A DNA stretch of 64,000 nucleotides from an uncultured Flavobacteriaceae bacterium. Its GTDB lineage: Bacteria; Bacteroidota; Bacteroidia; Flavobacteriales; Flavobacteriaceae. Where the stretch lies: contig CANNAC010000003.1 of assembly GCA_947502495.1 (NCBI GenBank), forward strand, positions 248,001 through 312,000, given 5' to 3'. The notes beneath the pieces were generated by a model. That model saw nothing but the letters and a program-made list of their open reading frames with translations, was not told the origin of the DNA and made no database searches. Shown one piece after another: positions 1 to 9,594 of this stretch. Numbering within the stretch: position 1 is the stretch's first letter; the number at the start of each line of letters is the position of its first letter. A program made the position numbers and the translations under genes.

Positions 1-907
1 CATTGTTGAGGTTGGCATTACTAAAATGATAGAGTAGTGGCATGAGGTAAGAACCTTGATGCTCTAAAGTGTTTCTATCTAATCTTTCATAGGTATCTAA
101 AGCGGTGTGGTAATCAAAATGGTCATCAATAAAAGCAAAATTAAAACCATCAATATCTTTATCTGCTCTAAAACGTGTTAAATCGGTATCGTTTGGGAGC
201 ATTTTATAGATGCTATATGCTAAGGAGTTTGCTACAGGATATTCTGGGTTCGCCTTAACAAATTCTTTCATCAGGTTTGCATTTCCTTGGTTGGTTTCAA
301 TAAGCATATAACTTGGTCCGCCAGAACCACGAGCTTCAAAATTTAAAACCAAACCAACATCTTTAGACCAAGGATGCTTGTTCACAAAAATATCTGCACC
401 ATTTAATCCTAGTTCTTCACCATCCGAAATAAGAATAATAATGTCGTTTTTTGGAGTTTTATTTTCTGCTAAAAAAGCACGAATACCTTCTAGAATAGTA
501 ACCACTCCAGAACCAGCATCACTAGCTCCAAACGAAGAATGTGGATTGCTATCATAATGCGAAAGTAGGAGCAAAGCTTTACTATTATCACTTCCTTTTA
601 TTCTTGCTAAAATGTTTTTAGGTTTTGATAGATTGCCCCATTGACTCATGGAATAATCCTCTTGTATTTGGGTTTCTAAACCAAGTTTTTCGAGTTCTTT
701 TACAATATAATCTCTAACCTCTTGATGTGCTTGGTTGCCTAGAAAATGTGGTTTTTTAGAAATTTCTTTTAATTGAATTAATGCACGTTGGGTAGAAAAA
801 GAAGTTTCAGGTGCATCTATTGTCGAAATGGTATTTGGCAGTAAAGCATCAAAACTGCAATAGACAGCAAGGCCTATAATCAAGATTGCAATAAATTTTT
901 TAAACAT
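1..907 (-). CDS. M28-family metallopeptidase, C-terminal part cut by the window edge
   Basis: Minus-strand reading frame starting at cat 905-907: MFKKFIAILIIGLAVYCSFDALLPNTISTIDAPETSFSTQRALIQLKEISKKPHFLGNQAHQEVRDYI..., then motifs typical of M28 peptidases (HYDSNPHSSFGASDAGSGV). Not in the ORF track because it runs off the window. Confidence 0.8.
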   Translation of the reverse strand, partial: MFKKFIAILIIGLAVYCSFDALLPNTISTIDAPETSFSTQRALIQLKEISKKPHFLGNQAHQEVRDYIVKELEKLGLETQIQEDYSMSQWGNLSKPKNILARIKGSDNSKALLLLSHYDSNPHSSFGASDAGSGVVTILEGIRAFLAENKTPKNDIIILISDGEELGLNGADIFVNKHPWSKDVGLVLNFEARGSGGPSYMLIETNQGNANLMKEFVKANPEYPVANSLAYSIYKMLPNDTDLTRFRADKDIDGFNFAFIDDHFDYHTALDTYERLDRNTLEHQGSYLMPLLYHFSNANLNN

Positions 908-1020
908 GTTTTTTGGATGTGATATTTACCTATAAAAATAGGAAATAATAATTAGGGTTTTTTTTCTTTAGGATAAATCGTTTAAAATCAGTATATTTAA
1001 GTTTATCAAAAGCTAATATT

Positions 1021-1485
1021 ATGGGTATCAAAAGTTTTCAAGGAGCAAGGAAACAGCAGAATGCTGCAGACCAAACGCAATTAAGAGTAAGTGATTATAT
1101 GACAAAGAATTTAATCACTTTTAGACCAGAGCAATCTGTGGATGAAGTTATCGAATCCCTAATTATGAATAAAATTTCTGGAGGGCCAGTTGTAAATGCA
1201 AACAACGAATTGGTAGGTATTATAAGTGAAGGAGATTGTTTAAAGCAAATTAGCGAAAGTAGATATTATAATATGCCAATGGCGAAAGATAATGTAGAGA
1301 AACGCATGGTTAAAAATGTGGATACTATGGATGGTAATATGAATATTTTTGATGCTGCCAATATGTTTTTAGAATCTAAACATAGACGTTTTCCAATATT
1401 AGAAAATGGTAAATTAGTAGGCCAAATTAGCCAAAAAGATATTCTTAAAGCTGCGTTACAATTAAAAGGACATACTTGGAAATAG
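1021..1485 (+). CDS. CBS-domain pair protein
   Basis: Two CBS motifs (VSDYMTKNLITFRPEQSVDEVIESL...; VEKRMVKNVDTMDGNMNIFDAANMFLESKHRRFPIL). Confidence 0.85.
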   Translation: MGIKSFQGARKQQNAADQTQLRVSDYMTKNLITFRPEQSVDEVIESLIMNKISGGPVVNANNELVGIISEGDCLKQISESRYYNMPMAKDNVEKRMVKNVDTMDGNMNIFDAANMFLESKHRRFPILENGKLVGQISQKDILKAALQLKGHTWK

Positions 1486-1489
1486 TGTG

Positions 1490-1840
1490 TTAACTCTCTC
1501 GCTTTACCAAAGCATAATAGTCGCCTTCTAAAGGCAAATAACCTTGATCGTACACAAAGTAGTACACCGTTCCTGCTTTTGTGGTATATATGCTTGTGAA
1601 ATAATTAAAATCAAACCCTTTTTCTATAAGTTTTGCTCTAGAACTTTTTGTTTTTTTATCTGGGTTTAGCGCTTCTAGAATTCTATAGTTTTTTCGCAAC
1701 CTATTGTTGGTGTTGCGTATTAAATTTTTACTGTCTTTATTTACACTGTTGTTGTATGCATTTCTACAGGCATCACTGCAAAATTTCTTGTCTATTCTAC
1801 CAACAATTTTATCACCACATTCCGGACATTTTTTTTGCAT
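1490..1840 (-). CDS. Small zinc-ribbon protein (CPECGD...CSDAC), start probably at MQKKCPECG
   Basis: CPEC/FCSDAC zinc-knuckle-like motif. Internal Met at 1840 starts just past the upstream GNAT stop codon. Confidence 0.6.
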   Translation of the reverse strand: MQKKCPECGDKIVGRIDKKFCSDACRNAYNNSVNKDSKNLIRNTNNRLRKNYRILEALNPDKKTKSSRAKLIEKGFDFNYFTSIYTTKAGTVYYFVYDQGYLPLEGDYYALVKRES

Positions 1841-1842
1841 AG

Positions 1843-2373
1843 TTATTTGTTTTCTAGTGTATACCAACGTAAGTTCATTTGCTCTTGTTCAAAATAAAAA
1901 TCTTCCACATAATGTAACCCTAGTTTTAATAATGCGTTATGAGAAGCTTGATTTCCAATTTCTGTAGTAGCATAAATTTCAGGAAGTTTTAAAACATTAA
2001 AAGCATAATCTACCGATGCTTTTCCAGATTCTGTTGCATAGCCTTTTCCCCAGAAACGTTTTATAAGTCGGTAACCAACATCATAATATTCGGTAAAACC
2101 ATTCATGTTGTATTCTGTGTTTAAACGCAAACCAGACCAGCCAACAAAATCTCCTGTGCTTTTTTCTATAACAGCAAATCTACCAATACCTCTTTCTTTG
2201 TATTGCGTTAATACACTTTCTAGTATTTTTTTAGATTCGTCTATAGATTTTACGGGTTTATTACCTAAATATTTATGCACCTCTGGATCTGAATCTAAGG
2301 CAAACATTCCTTCAAGGTCTGTTAATCTAAGTTCTCTTAAAAGAAGTCTTTCTGTTTCGATATGAAATTTCAT
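1843..2373 (-). CDS. GNAT-family N-acetyltransferase (RimJ/RimL-like)
   Basis: ETERLLLRELRLTDLEGMF..., GYRLIKRFWGKGYATES acetyl-CoA binding motif. Confidence 0.85.
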   Translation of the reverse strand: MKFHIETERLLLRELRLTDLEGMFALDSDPEVHKYLGNKPVKSIDESKKILESVLTQYKERGIGRFAVIEKSTGDFVGWSGLRLNTEYNMNGFTEYYDVGYRLIKRFWGKGYATESGKASVDYAFNVLKLPEIYATTEIGNQASHNALLKLGLHYVEDFYFEQEQMNLRWYTLENK

Positions 2374-2874
2374 TTATTCTCTTTTGTAGGTGAATTTTAT
2401 TTCTTCGGCTTTACCATTATCTTCTACAACGACGTAGATATTAATCTCATTTTCGTTTATTTTTTCGAAAGTGAACTGGTCAAAATAAACACGATTTTCT
2501 TCTATTTTAACGAGTTTAGCGTCTATAGTTTCGTCTTTTTCTTCCCAACCTTTAAAATCATTTTCAAAATGTTTTAGTTGAAAAATTAAGGTGTCATCTA
2601 CTTGTCGGATACCACCAAGTTCATAAAAAACCACTTTGTTATCTGCAACGAGTTTAAAGGAAAACATCATAGAATCTCCAAGAGGTGGACTCCAAATTTC
2701 TTCGGTAATTCCTCCAAAAGCTATGCCTTTCCAGGAACCTGAAATCCAAGAAACATCTTGCAAAGTAGCGCTAGGTGATGTGCTTCCATCTATAAATTTT
2801 AAGGTGTTTTCTTGTGCCGAACAATTTATTGCAATAAAAAATAGAATTGCGAAAATGGATGCGAAGTGCTTCAT
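2374..2874 (-). CDS. DUF6265-like secreted protein
   Basis: Signal peptide; DVSWISGSWKGIAFGGITEEIWSPPLGDSMMFSFKLV pattern. Confidence 0.6.
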   Translation of the reverse strand: MKHFASIFAILFFIAINCSAQENTLKFIDGSTSPSATLQDVSWISGSWKGIAFGGITEEIWSPPLGDSMMFSFKLVADNKVVFYELGGIRQVDDTLIFQLKHFENDFKGWEEKDETIDAKLVKIEENRVYFDQFTFEKINENEINIYVVVEDNGKAEEIKFTYKRE

Positions 2875-3043
2875 AAGTATTGATTTATAGGCTAATATAG
2901 TGAATTTATTTCCGTTTACAAACGACTACAAACATTTACAAACGATTTTAAATGTGTAACAACCGATTAATATTTGCTTGTTGTTTCATCTTTGCAGTGT
3001 TGAATGGAACTAATGAAATTCAATATAATAAAAACCTTATCTT

Positions 3044-3379
3044 ATGAATACGTTAAGAAACAAAGTACAGTTAATTGGAAACTTAGGAAACGATCCAGAA
3101 ATCATTAATTTAGAATCTGGAAAAATGTTAGCCAAGTTTTCTATAGCAACCAATGAAAGCTATAAAAATGCAAAAGGCGAAAAAATAACAGATACACAAT
3201 GGCACAATATTGTTGCTTGGGGAAAAACTGCTGAGCTTGTAGAGAAGTATGTTACCAAAGGAAAAGAAATTGCAATAGAAGGGAAGCTTACTACAAGAAG
3301 TTGGGAGGATAAAGAAGGTGTGAAGCGTTACACCACAGAAGTAGTTTGTAACGAATTGTTGATGCTAGGGAAGGCCTAA
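3044..3379 (+). CDS. ssb: Single-stranded DNA-binding protein
   Basis: OB-fold SSB: MNTLRNKVQLIGNLGNDPEI...KISTNESYKN...TQWHNIVAWGKTAELVEKYVTKGKEIAIEGKL. Confidence 0.93.
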   Translation: MNTLRNKVQLIGNLGNDPEIINLESGKMLAKFSIATNESYKNAKGEKITDTQWHNIVAWGKTAELVEKYVTKGKEIAIEGKLTTRSWEDKEGVKRYTTEVVCNELLMLGKA

Positions 3380-3396
3380 TTAACTACTAATACAAG

Positions 3397-3430
3397 AAAA
3401 AGGCTCGCAAGTAATTGTGGGCCTTTTTTA
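3397..3430. terminator. Intrinsic terminator downstream of ssb (bidirectional)
   Basis: AAAAAGGCTCGCAA-GTAA-TTGTGGGCCTTTTTT hairpin with U-run. Confidence 0.75.
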
Positions 3431-3436
3431 TTATAT

Positions 3437-4279
3437 CTATTTATTTTTAGATTGTTTAACCATGACATTTAAAACCAATCCTATAATAATTAGGAGAATA
3501 GCAAACAAACTTAATAAACTGTAGGTTTCTTGCAACCAGATAGCACCGATGATCATGGTGAAAATAACTTCAATATATTTTAAGGGCGCTATTTGATTGA
3601 TTTCGCTACTTTGTAATGCTTTGGTCATATATACTTGTCCGAAGTACCCAAAAAGACCAAGGCTTAATAGCAATAACCATTCTATTCCTATTGGGTTCTT
3701 CCAGTTATTTATGGCTAATAGACCACCAATAAGAGCAGATATAATCATAAAATAATTAACGATAACTATTGGGTGATCCTTTGTTCCTATTTTTCGAATG
3801 ATAATGGGAACTAAACCAGTAAATATTGCCGAAATTATAGCAAGCGTTAGGCCAGTATTGTTAATTTGATTATCAAATCCTTTTAATAAAACAACCCCAA
3901 AAAAAGCGATGGCAAAACAAAGCCATTGTATGTGTTTTATTTTTTCTTTCAGTAAAAATAGAGCAAATAAAGCGGCAAAAATTGGGGATATATATCGAAT
4001 AGAAACAGCAGATCCCATGGACATATGTTTTATTGCCATAAAAAATAAGGTCATACCTGCAAAACCAACGAGCCCTCTTGCTACAAGAAGCGCTTTTTTA
4101 TTACCTAGAAAGGATATTTTGTTTTTTAAGAGGTAAGGAATGGTGAAAATTAAGGAGCCAATAGATCTAAAAAAAACGATTTGATAGACATTAAAATCGC
4201 CTAATTTTTTAACAAAAACGTTTAGTAGTGCAAAGGCTAAAGCACTAATAGACATATAAATTATAGCTTTTTTGTGCAT
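3437..4279 (-). CDS. EamA/DMT-family transporter
   Basis: Ten-TM hydrophobic pattern with two EamA repeats. Confidence 0.85.
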   Translation of the reverse strand: MHKKAIIYMSISALAFALLNVFVKKLGDFNVYQIVFFRSIGSLIFTIPYLLKNKISFLGNKKALLVARGLVGFAGMTLFFMAIKHMSMGSAVSIRYISPIFAALFALFLLKEKIKHIQWLCFAIAFFGVVLLKGFDNQINNTGLTLAIISAIFTGLVPIIIRKIGTKDHPIVIVNYFMIISALIGGLLAINNWKNPIGIEWLLLLSLGLFGYFGQVYMTKALQSSEINQIAPLKYIEVIFTMIIGAIWLQETYSLLSLFAILLIIIGLVLNVMVKQSKNK

Positions 4280-4297
4280 AAACTAAATGATATTGCG

Positions 4298-4825
4298 CTA
4301 ACTAATCAAGCGTTTAAGAGATGCTTTAAAACTTACAATTACCTCTTCTTTAAGTTTTTTTCTATTCGTTGTATTTGAAATTTCAATATACTCAATTGGT
4401 AATTGGTTATTAATAAAAATGGAAGAATTATCTTGTTTGAAATTAGAGACCATAATGGCAGCATCTACACTACCATCATTTATGTTTTTTAAGCATTGTT
4501 CTTCTTTTTTTTGAGAAGAGAAAGATTGAAACACAAGCAATCGATACCCGTGTTTAAAAGAAAATTTTTGTATTTCTGAAATGATGCAGCCATAAAAAGA
4601 ATCTGCAATTTCAGGAACAATTATCGCTAGTGTTTTCGTTTGCTGCTTTCTTAAAGATAAAGCAGTAAAGTTTGGCACATAATTGTGTTTTTGGGCAATC
4701 GTTTTTATTAAAGTTCTGGTTTTAGAGCTTATATCTGTTTTATCATTTAAAGCCTTAGAAACTGTAGAAACAGAGAATCCGGTTAAAATGGATATACTTT
4801 TAAGTGTTATTGTAGATTGATACAT
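4298..4825 (-). CDS. Truncated LacI-family regulator (HTH plus first part of sugar-binding domain, 175 aa)
   Basis: LKSISILTGFSVSTVSKALNDKTDISSKTRTLIKTIAQKHNYVPN is a LacI HTH. The ORF stops about half-way compared with the 348-aa LacI at 29940. Confidence 0.75.
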   Translation of the reverse strand: MYQSTITLKSISILTGFSVSTVSKALNDKTDISSKTRTLIKTIAQKHNYVPNFTALSLRKQQTKTLAIIVPEIADSFYGCIISEIQKFSFKHGYRLLVFQSFSSQKKEEQCLKNINDGSVDAAIMVSNFKQDNSSIFINNQLPIEYIEISNTTNRKKLKEEVIVSFKASLKRLIS

Positions 4826-4831
4826 TAACAG

Positions 4832-5500
4832 TTAGTTTTTTAGCTTTTGAATAATCTCTATAGACGTTTTGGTAAGCATTTTTATTTTTTCTAAATCGTA
4901 ATTACCATCTTTTGTTTTGGCAATAAGTTTAGAGCCTATTCCTACGCAAGTAACTCCGGCATTAAACCAAGATGCTAAGCTTTCTTGAGTTGGTTCTACA
5001 CCACCAGTTGGCATAATGCTAGTCCAAGGTTGTGGTCCTTTTATTGCTTTAACATAGCTCGGGTCATATGCATTACCAGGAAATAATTTAACTATTTCGC
5101 AACCCAGTTCTTCCGCTTTCGCTATTTCTGTTAATGTTGCGCAACCAGGAGACCATAATACTTTTCTTCTATTACATACCATAGCAATGTCTTCTCTTAA
5201 AACAGGTGTTACAATAAAGTTTGCACCTAACTGCATATAGAGGGAAGCAGCTGCTGCATCTGTAACGGAGCCAACACCCATTACCATTCCAGGTAATTCT
5301 GCTATTACGTATTTATTAAGTGCTGCAAAAACTTCGAATGCGAAATCGCCTCTACTTGTAAACTCTAAAAGTCTTGCTCCACCATCGTAACAAGCTTTTA
5401 CTATTTTTTTACTTACTTCTATATCTTCATTATAAAATAAAGGAACTAAGCCTGTATTTTTCATTACTGTTGCAACTTCAATTCTTGAGTATTGTGCCAT
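4832..5500 (-). CDS. eda: 2-keto-3-deoxy-6-phosphogluconate aldolase (bifunctional KDPG/KHG aldolase)
   Basis: VMGVGSVTDAAAASLYMQLGANFIVTPVL; GCEIVKLFPGN; SIMPTGGVEP. Confidence 0.9.
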   Translation of the reverse strand: MAQYSRIEVATVMKNTGLVPLFYNEDIEVSKKIVKACYDGGARLLEFTSRGDFAFEVFAALNKYVIAELPGMVMGVGSVTDAAAASLYMQLGANFIVTPVLREDIAMVCNRRKVLWSPGCATLTEIAKAEELGCEIVKLFPGNAYDPSYVKAIKGPQPWTSIMPTGGVEPTQESLASWFNAGVTCVGIGSKLIAKTKDGNYDLEKIKMLTKTSIEIIQKLKN

Positions 5501-5509
5501 TCTATTCTT

Positions 5510-6532
5510 TTATCTGGAAACCTTTCCTGAGGCATCGCCATTTAATAATTTTTCAATTTCGTCTAATGTGATTAAATTACAATCACCAGAAATAGTATGT
5601 TTTAAGCAACAAGCTGCTACTGCTATATTTAATGCTTTTTGTTTATCGGTTGCGTTGTTTACTAATCCGTAAATTAAGCCACCCATAAAAGCATCTCCAC
5701 TACCAACTCTATCTACAACAGGAGTTACTTCTTTAACATCTGCATTATAAATAGTTTTACCATCGTATAATATACCTCCAATACGTTGATGTGATGCACT
5801 AACAGAATACCTTAGCGTTGTAGCGGCAGTATTTAAGTTAGGACATAATTTAAATATTTGGTCGTATAAAAATGGTAAGGATTTTTCGTCTTGATAGTTA
5901 GGGTTCGCTTTATCTTTCCCTAACATGAAAAATGCTGTATCAATATCTCCTAAAATAATATTGCTATACTTTAAAAGTTCTGGCATTACTTCTTTTGGTT
6001 CTTTTCCGTATTGCCATAATTTGGATCTATAGTTTAAATCGGAAGAGATAGTAACACCTAATTTATGTGCAACTTTGATTGCTTCTAAGCATTCGTCTGC
6101 AGCAGATTGAGAAATTGCAGGAGTAATACCACTCCAATGAAACCAGGTAGCATCTTTTAAAACAGATTCCCAATCTATAGAACCTTTTTCAATAGTTGCC
6201 ATAGAACTATGTGCTCTATCATAAACCACGTTACTACCACGAGTTCCAGCACCAGTTTCTAGATAATAGATACCAAGTCTGTCGCCACCGTAAATAACAT
6301 TTTTAGACTCTACATTGAATTTGCGCATCTCTTTTAATGCGCTAGCTCCAATTTCATTTTTTGGTAATCTAGTAACAAATTCGGCAGGAATACCATAATT
6401 TGCTAAGGATACTGCTACGTTAAATTCTCCACCACCATAAGAAGCTGCAAACTTTTTTGCTTGCGAAAATCTTAAATGACGCTCGGTAGAGAGTCTTAGC
6501 ATAATTTCACCAAATGTGACGATTTTACTCAT
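5510..6532 (-). CDS. kdgK: 2-keto-3-deoxygluconate kinase (PfkB family)
   Basis: PfkB signatures (YGGGEFNVAVSLANYG; DRVGSGDAFMGGLIYG) adjacent to KDPG aldolase. Confidence 0.88.
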   Translation of the reverse strand: MSKIVTFGEIMLRLSTERHLRFSQAKKFAASYGGGEFNVAVSLANYGIPAEFVTRLPKNEIGASALKEMRKFNVESKNVIYGGDRLGIYYLETGAGTRGSNVVYDRAHSSMATIEKGSIDWESVLKDATWFHWSGITPAISQSAADECLEAIKVAHKLGVTISSDLNYRSKLWQYGKEPKEVMPELLKYSNIILGDIDTAFFMLGKDKANPNYQDEKSLPFLYDQIFKLCPNLNTAATTLRYSVSASHQRIGGILYDGKTIYNADVKEVTPVVDRVGSGDAFMGGLIYGLVNNATDKQKALNIAVAACCLKHTISGDCNLITLDEIEKLLNGDASGKVSR

Positions 6533-6567
6533 TTCTTGAATTTAATTATTTTACTTTTAAAGGAAAA

Positions 6568-6598
6568 CCAAATAGTATTATTATATAAAACTATTTGG
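6568..6598. other. Intergenic hairpin between SDR and kdgK
   Basis: Perfect 9-bp inverted repeat CCAAATAGT ... ACTATTTGG. Confidence 0.6.
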
Positions 6599-6615
6599 CT
6601 TTTAAATCTTTAATT

Positions 6616-7380
6616 CTAGATACCTAATGCTTGTCCACCACCAATTTGGATAGTTTCAGCAGTTATGAATGATGCATCTTTACTTGCTAAGAAAGAAATT
6701 ACACCAGCAACATCTTCTGGTTGTCCTAATCTACCTAACATAATATTGTTTGCCCAAGAAGCAAAAACTTCTGGTTTTGTTGCTTTAATTTGTGCGTGAA
6801 ATGGCGTATCAATTGTACCTGGAGATACTGCATTCACACGAATACCATATTCTGCTAAATCTTTTGCTAATGCTCTAGTAATTGCATGTACACCAGCTTT
6901 AGATGTTCCGTAGATACCAGCTCCTGGTCCACCTGCAGTCCATCCAGCATTAGATGTATAGTTAATTATAGAAGGATGTTCTCCTTTTTTAAGAAATGGT
7001 ATCGCTGCTCTTGAAGCAAAAAACACAGAATCCAAGTTTAATGCCATTACAAATCTGTAAAAATCTGTTGTCATTTCTTCGAATCTAGATCTTCCTCCTA
7101 AACCACCTGCATTGTTTACAAGTACATCAATTCTACCATATTTTTCACCAATTTTAGTGATGTTAGAAGTTACTTGCTCTTCATTAGTAACATCAAAACC
7201 GTAATATTCTGCAGTAATTCCTTCGTCTGTAAGAGCTTTCAGCTTTTCAGCTCCAGCTTTATCATCTATACCGTTTAAAACTACAGTATATCCATCTTTA
7301 CCTAATCTTTTTGCTACTTCAAAACCGATTCCTCCTGTTGCTCCTGTAACTATTGCTACTTTACCTGTATTTTTACTCAT
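6616..7380 (-). CDS. SDR oxidoreductase, candidate 4-deoxy-L-erythro-5-hexoseulose uronate (DEH) reductase
   Basis: TGATGGIG, NNAGG, YGTSKAGVHAITRALAKDLA; gene context of alginate catabolism. Confidence 0.78.
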   Translation of the reverse strand: MSKNTGKVAIVTGATGGIGFEVAKRLGKDGYTVVLNGIDDKAGAEKLKALTDEGITAEYYGFDVTNEEQVTSNITKIGEKYGRIDVLVNNAGGLGGRSRFEEMTTDFYRFVMALNLDSVFFASRAAIPFLKKGEHPSIINYTSNAGWTAGGPGAGIYGTSKAGVHAITRALAKDLAEYGIRVNAVSPGTIDTPFHAQIKATKPEVFASWANNIMLGRLGQPEDVAGVISFLASKDASFITAETIQIGGGQALGI

Positions 7381-7418
7381 TTTCTTTTTTTTTAATATTT
7401 AATTTTTATTAATTTTTA

Positions 7419-8720
7419 TTATGCTTTAGGTTTTAAAGGTTCAATTTTAGGACATAATACCCAAACCGATAATAGTGCTATTATTGCTAAGGCACCACCT
7501 ATTAAAAAAGCAGGTGTATAATTTCCTCCTGTAGTGATGAATGTAACTAAAATGGTAAGTCCTGCTGCACCAAGTTTTGCTGCCATACCTGCAAAACCAG
7601 ATAATGTACCTACTATTTTTCCGCTAAAAAGATCACTTGGTAACGTTTGTATGTTTCCGATTGCTACTTGAAATCCGAAAAGTAAAACTGCCATAATGAT
7701 TACTGCGTTCATAGCAGATGCTGGTGCTTTTAATAGGAAGAAACATGGAATCATAATTAAACAACCTAAAGTGATTGTCATTTTTCGTGTTTTATCCACA
7801 GACCATCCTGCTGTAATTCTGTTTTTGGCAAGTAATCCACCAAAGATAGCTCCAACCATTGCTCCAACATAAGGTACCCACGCCGAGAAGGCTATTTGTT
7901 TCACATCCATTCCAAAAACTTCGGAAAGGTAGATTGGTATCCAAACGATAAAAAGCCACCAAATAGGATCAATTGCTGCGGATGCTATTATTACTCCCCA
8001 ACTCTCTTTATGTTTAAGTAATTGGGCAGTGTCTGGAGCATAACCTTCATCATAACTACCGTCTTCATCAATATCCTGATTTCTTTGTCCGGATAGAATA
8101 TATTTTTTTTCATCATCTGTCAACCAAGGATGTGATTTTGGTGCTCCCTTTACTACGTATAGCCAAGGTAGTAACCATAAAAAACCAAGTACAGCTACCA
8201 CTATAAATATTGCTTTCCAATCGAAATAAACCGATAATAACCCAATCACTGGATAGGCTACAATACCTCCAATAGCTGCTCCTGAATTAAAGATTCCTTG
8301 CGCAAGTGCTCTCTCTTTAGTTGGAAACCATTCTGCATTAGCTTTCGCGGCACCAGGCCAGTTTCCTGCTTCTGCAATTCCTAATATAGATCTGAAAATG
8401 GAGAAACTTAACATTCCTTGAGCAAATGCATGCAATAGTGTGGCAATAGACCATACACCAATCGAAATAGCAAAACCAATTCGAGTTCCTATCCAATCGA
8501 AAATTTTACCGAAAAGTGCTTGACCTCCAGCATAAGAAAGTATGAATACTGTAGATATGGTACCATAGATGGCTTTATGTCCATCCTTATCCATTTCTGG
8601 AAATAAGTCTTTAGCAATGTCTGGCCATAGTGCGCCAAAAGCTTGTCTATCTATGTAATTTATAACTGCAGCCAAAGCTACAAGTCCTACTACCCACCAA
8701 CGTAAACCTTTAATTTTCAT
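7419..8720 (-). CDS. MFS transporter, hexuronate/DEH-type
   Basis: INYIDRQAFGALWPDIAKDLFPEMD; GIAEAGNWPGAAKANAEWFPTKERALAQGIFNSGAAIG, ExuT-like. Confidence 0.85.
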   Translation of the reverse strand: MKIKGLRWWVVGLVALAAVINYIDRQAFGALWPDIAKDLFPEMDKDGHKAIYGTISTVFILSYAGGQALFGKIFDWIGTRIGFAISIGVWSIATLLHAFAQGMLSFSIFRSILGIAEAGNWPGAAKANAEWFPTKERALAQGIFNSGAAIGGIVAYPVIGLLSVYFDWKAIFIVVAVLGFLWLLPWLYVVKGAPKSHPWLTDDEKKYILSGQRNQDIDEDGSYDEGYAPDTAQLLKHKESWGVIIASAAIDPIWWLFIVWIPIYLSEVFGMDVKQIAFSAWVPYVGAMVGAIFGGLLAKNRITAGWSVDKTRKMTITLGCLIMIPCFFLLKAPASAMNAVIIMAVLLFGFQVAIGNIQTLPSDLFSGKIVGTLSGFAGMAAKLGAAGLTILVTFITTGGNYTPAFLIGGALAIIALLSVWVLCPKIEPLKPKA

Positions 8721-8749
8721 ACTTTTTAAGTTTGTATTAAGATGCTTTT

Positions 8750-9451
8750 TTAATCATTATAACAATATTGGTATAATTCACTAAAATGATCTTTCATTTT
8801 TTGTTTTGCTAATTGCGGATCTTTAATCTCAATTGCGTTATAAATAGCTTGGTGTTCTTCAATCCCTTTTTGTGCTAAGTTTTTATCACAAACATGATAT
8901 TTTTCAAAGTTTGTGATTATTTGAGGTGTAATAATTAACATGAACGTATTCATAGAACTATTTCCACTTGCTTTAGCAATAGCTAGATGAAATAGTAAAT
9001 CTTCTTGTACAGCGTCTTCACCATTTAAAGCCTTTTTGGAATAGGCGTCGAGTGCTTGTTTTAATTTTTTTAAATCTTCTTCTGTTCTTCTTGTGGCTGC
9101 TAATCGTACGGTCTTTAATTCTAATAAGATTCTAGTTTCTACTAGGGATTTGAAATCTGGATCCTCTAATCTCAAGATATCTTTAATCATACCATTCAAA
9201 GCAATAACACCAATGTTTGCTACAAAGGTTCCGCTTTGTGGAATCGATTTTAATAACCCGTAGAATTCTAGTTTTTGAATAGCTTCTCTTAAGTTACTTC
9301 TGGATACATTAAATTTTTCTGAAAGCACTCTTTCGGCTGGTAGTTTATCACCAGGCTCTAGATTTTTTAAATTTATTAAATCACGGATGCTAGCGATAAT
9401 ATGCTTTTGCACATTAAAATTTTCAGTTTTGGTAAGTATCTCTACTTTCAT
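8750..9451 (-). CDS. FadR-subfamily GntR transcriptional regulator
   Basis: w[50 protein letters not shown] plus FCD-like C-terminal domain. Confidence 0.9.
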   Translation of the reverse strand: MKVEILTKTENFNVQKHIIASIRDLINLKNLEPGDKLPAERVLSEKFNVSRSNLREAIQKLEFYGLLKSIPQSGTFVANIGVIALNGMIKDILRLEDPDFKSLVETRILLELKTVRLAATRRTEEDLKKLKQALDAYSKKALNGEDAVQEDLLFHLAIAKASGNSSMNTFMLIITPQIITNFEKYHVCDKNLAQKGIEEHQAIYNAIEIKDPQLAKQKMKDHFSELYQYCYND

Positions 9452-9594
9452 AAATTAATGTTTAATTACTATTCTTTATGGGTAAATTTAGTAAAAATCT
9501 AATAGAAGTTTTTTTAAAAAATAAGTTAAACTTTAAGGCCTAATACAAGACCTTTAAGTCTAACTAAATCACAATAAGACTAATCAAAATATTT

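Noticed and set aside
1648-2890. Plus-strand ORFs opposite the zinc-ribbon, GNAT and DUF6265-like genes
   Set aside because: Antisense shadows; compositions rich in Phe/Cys/Ser with no domain signature, opposing ORFs have clear families.
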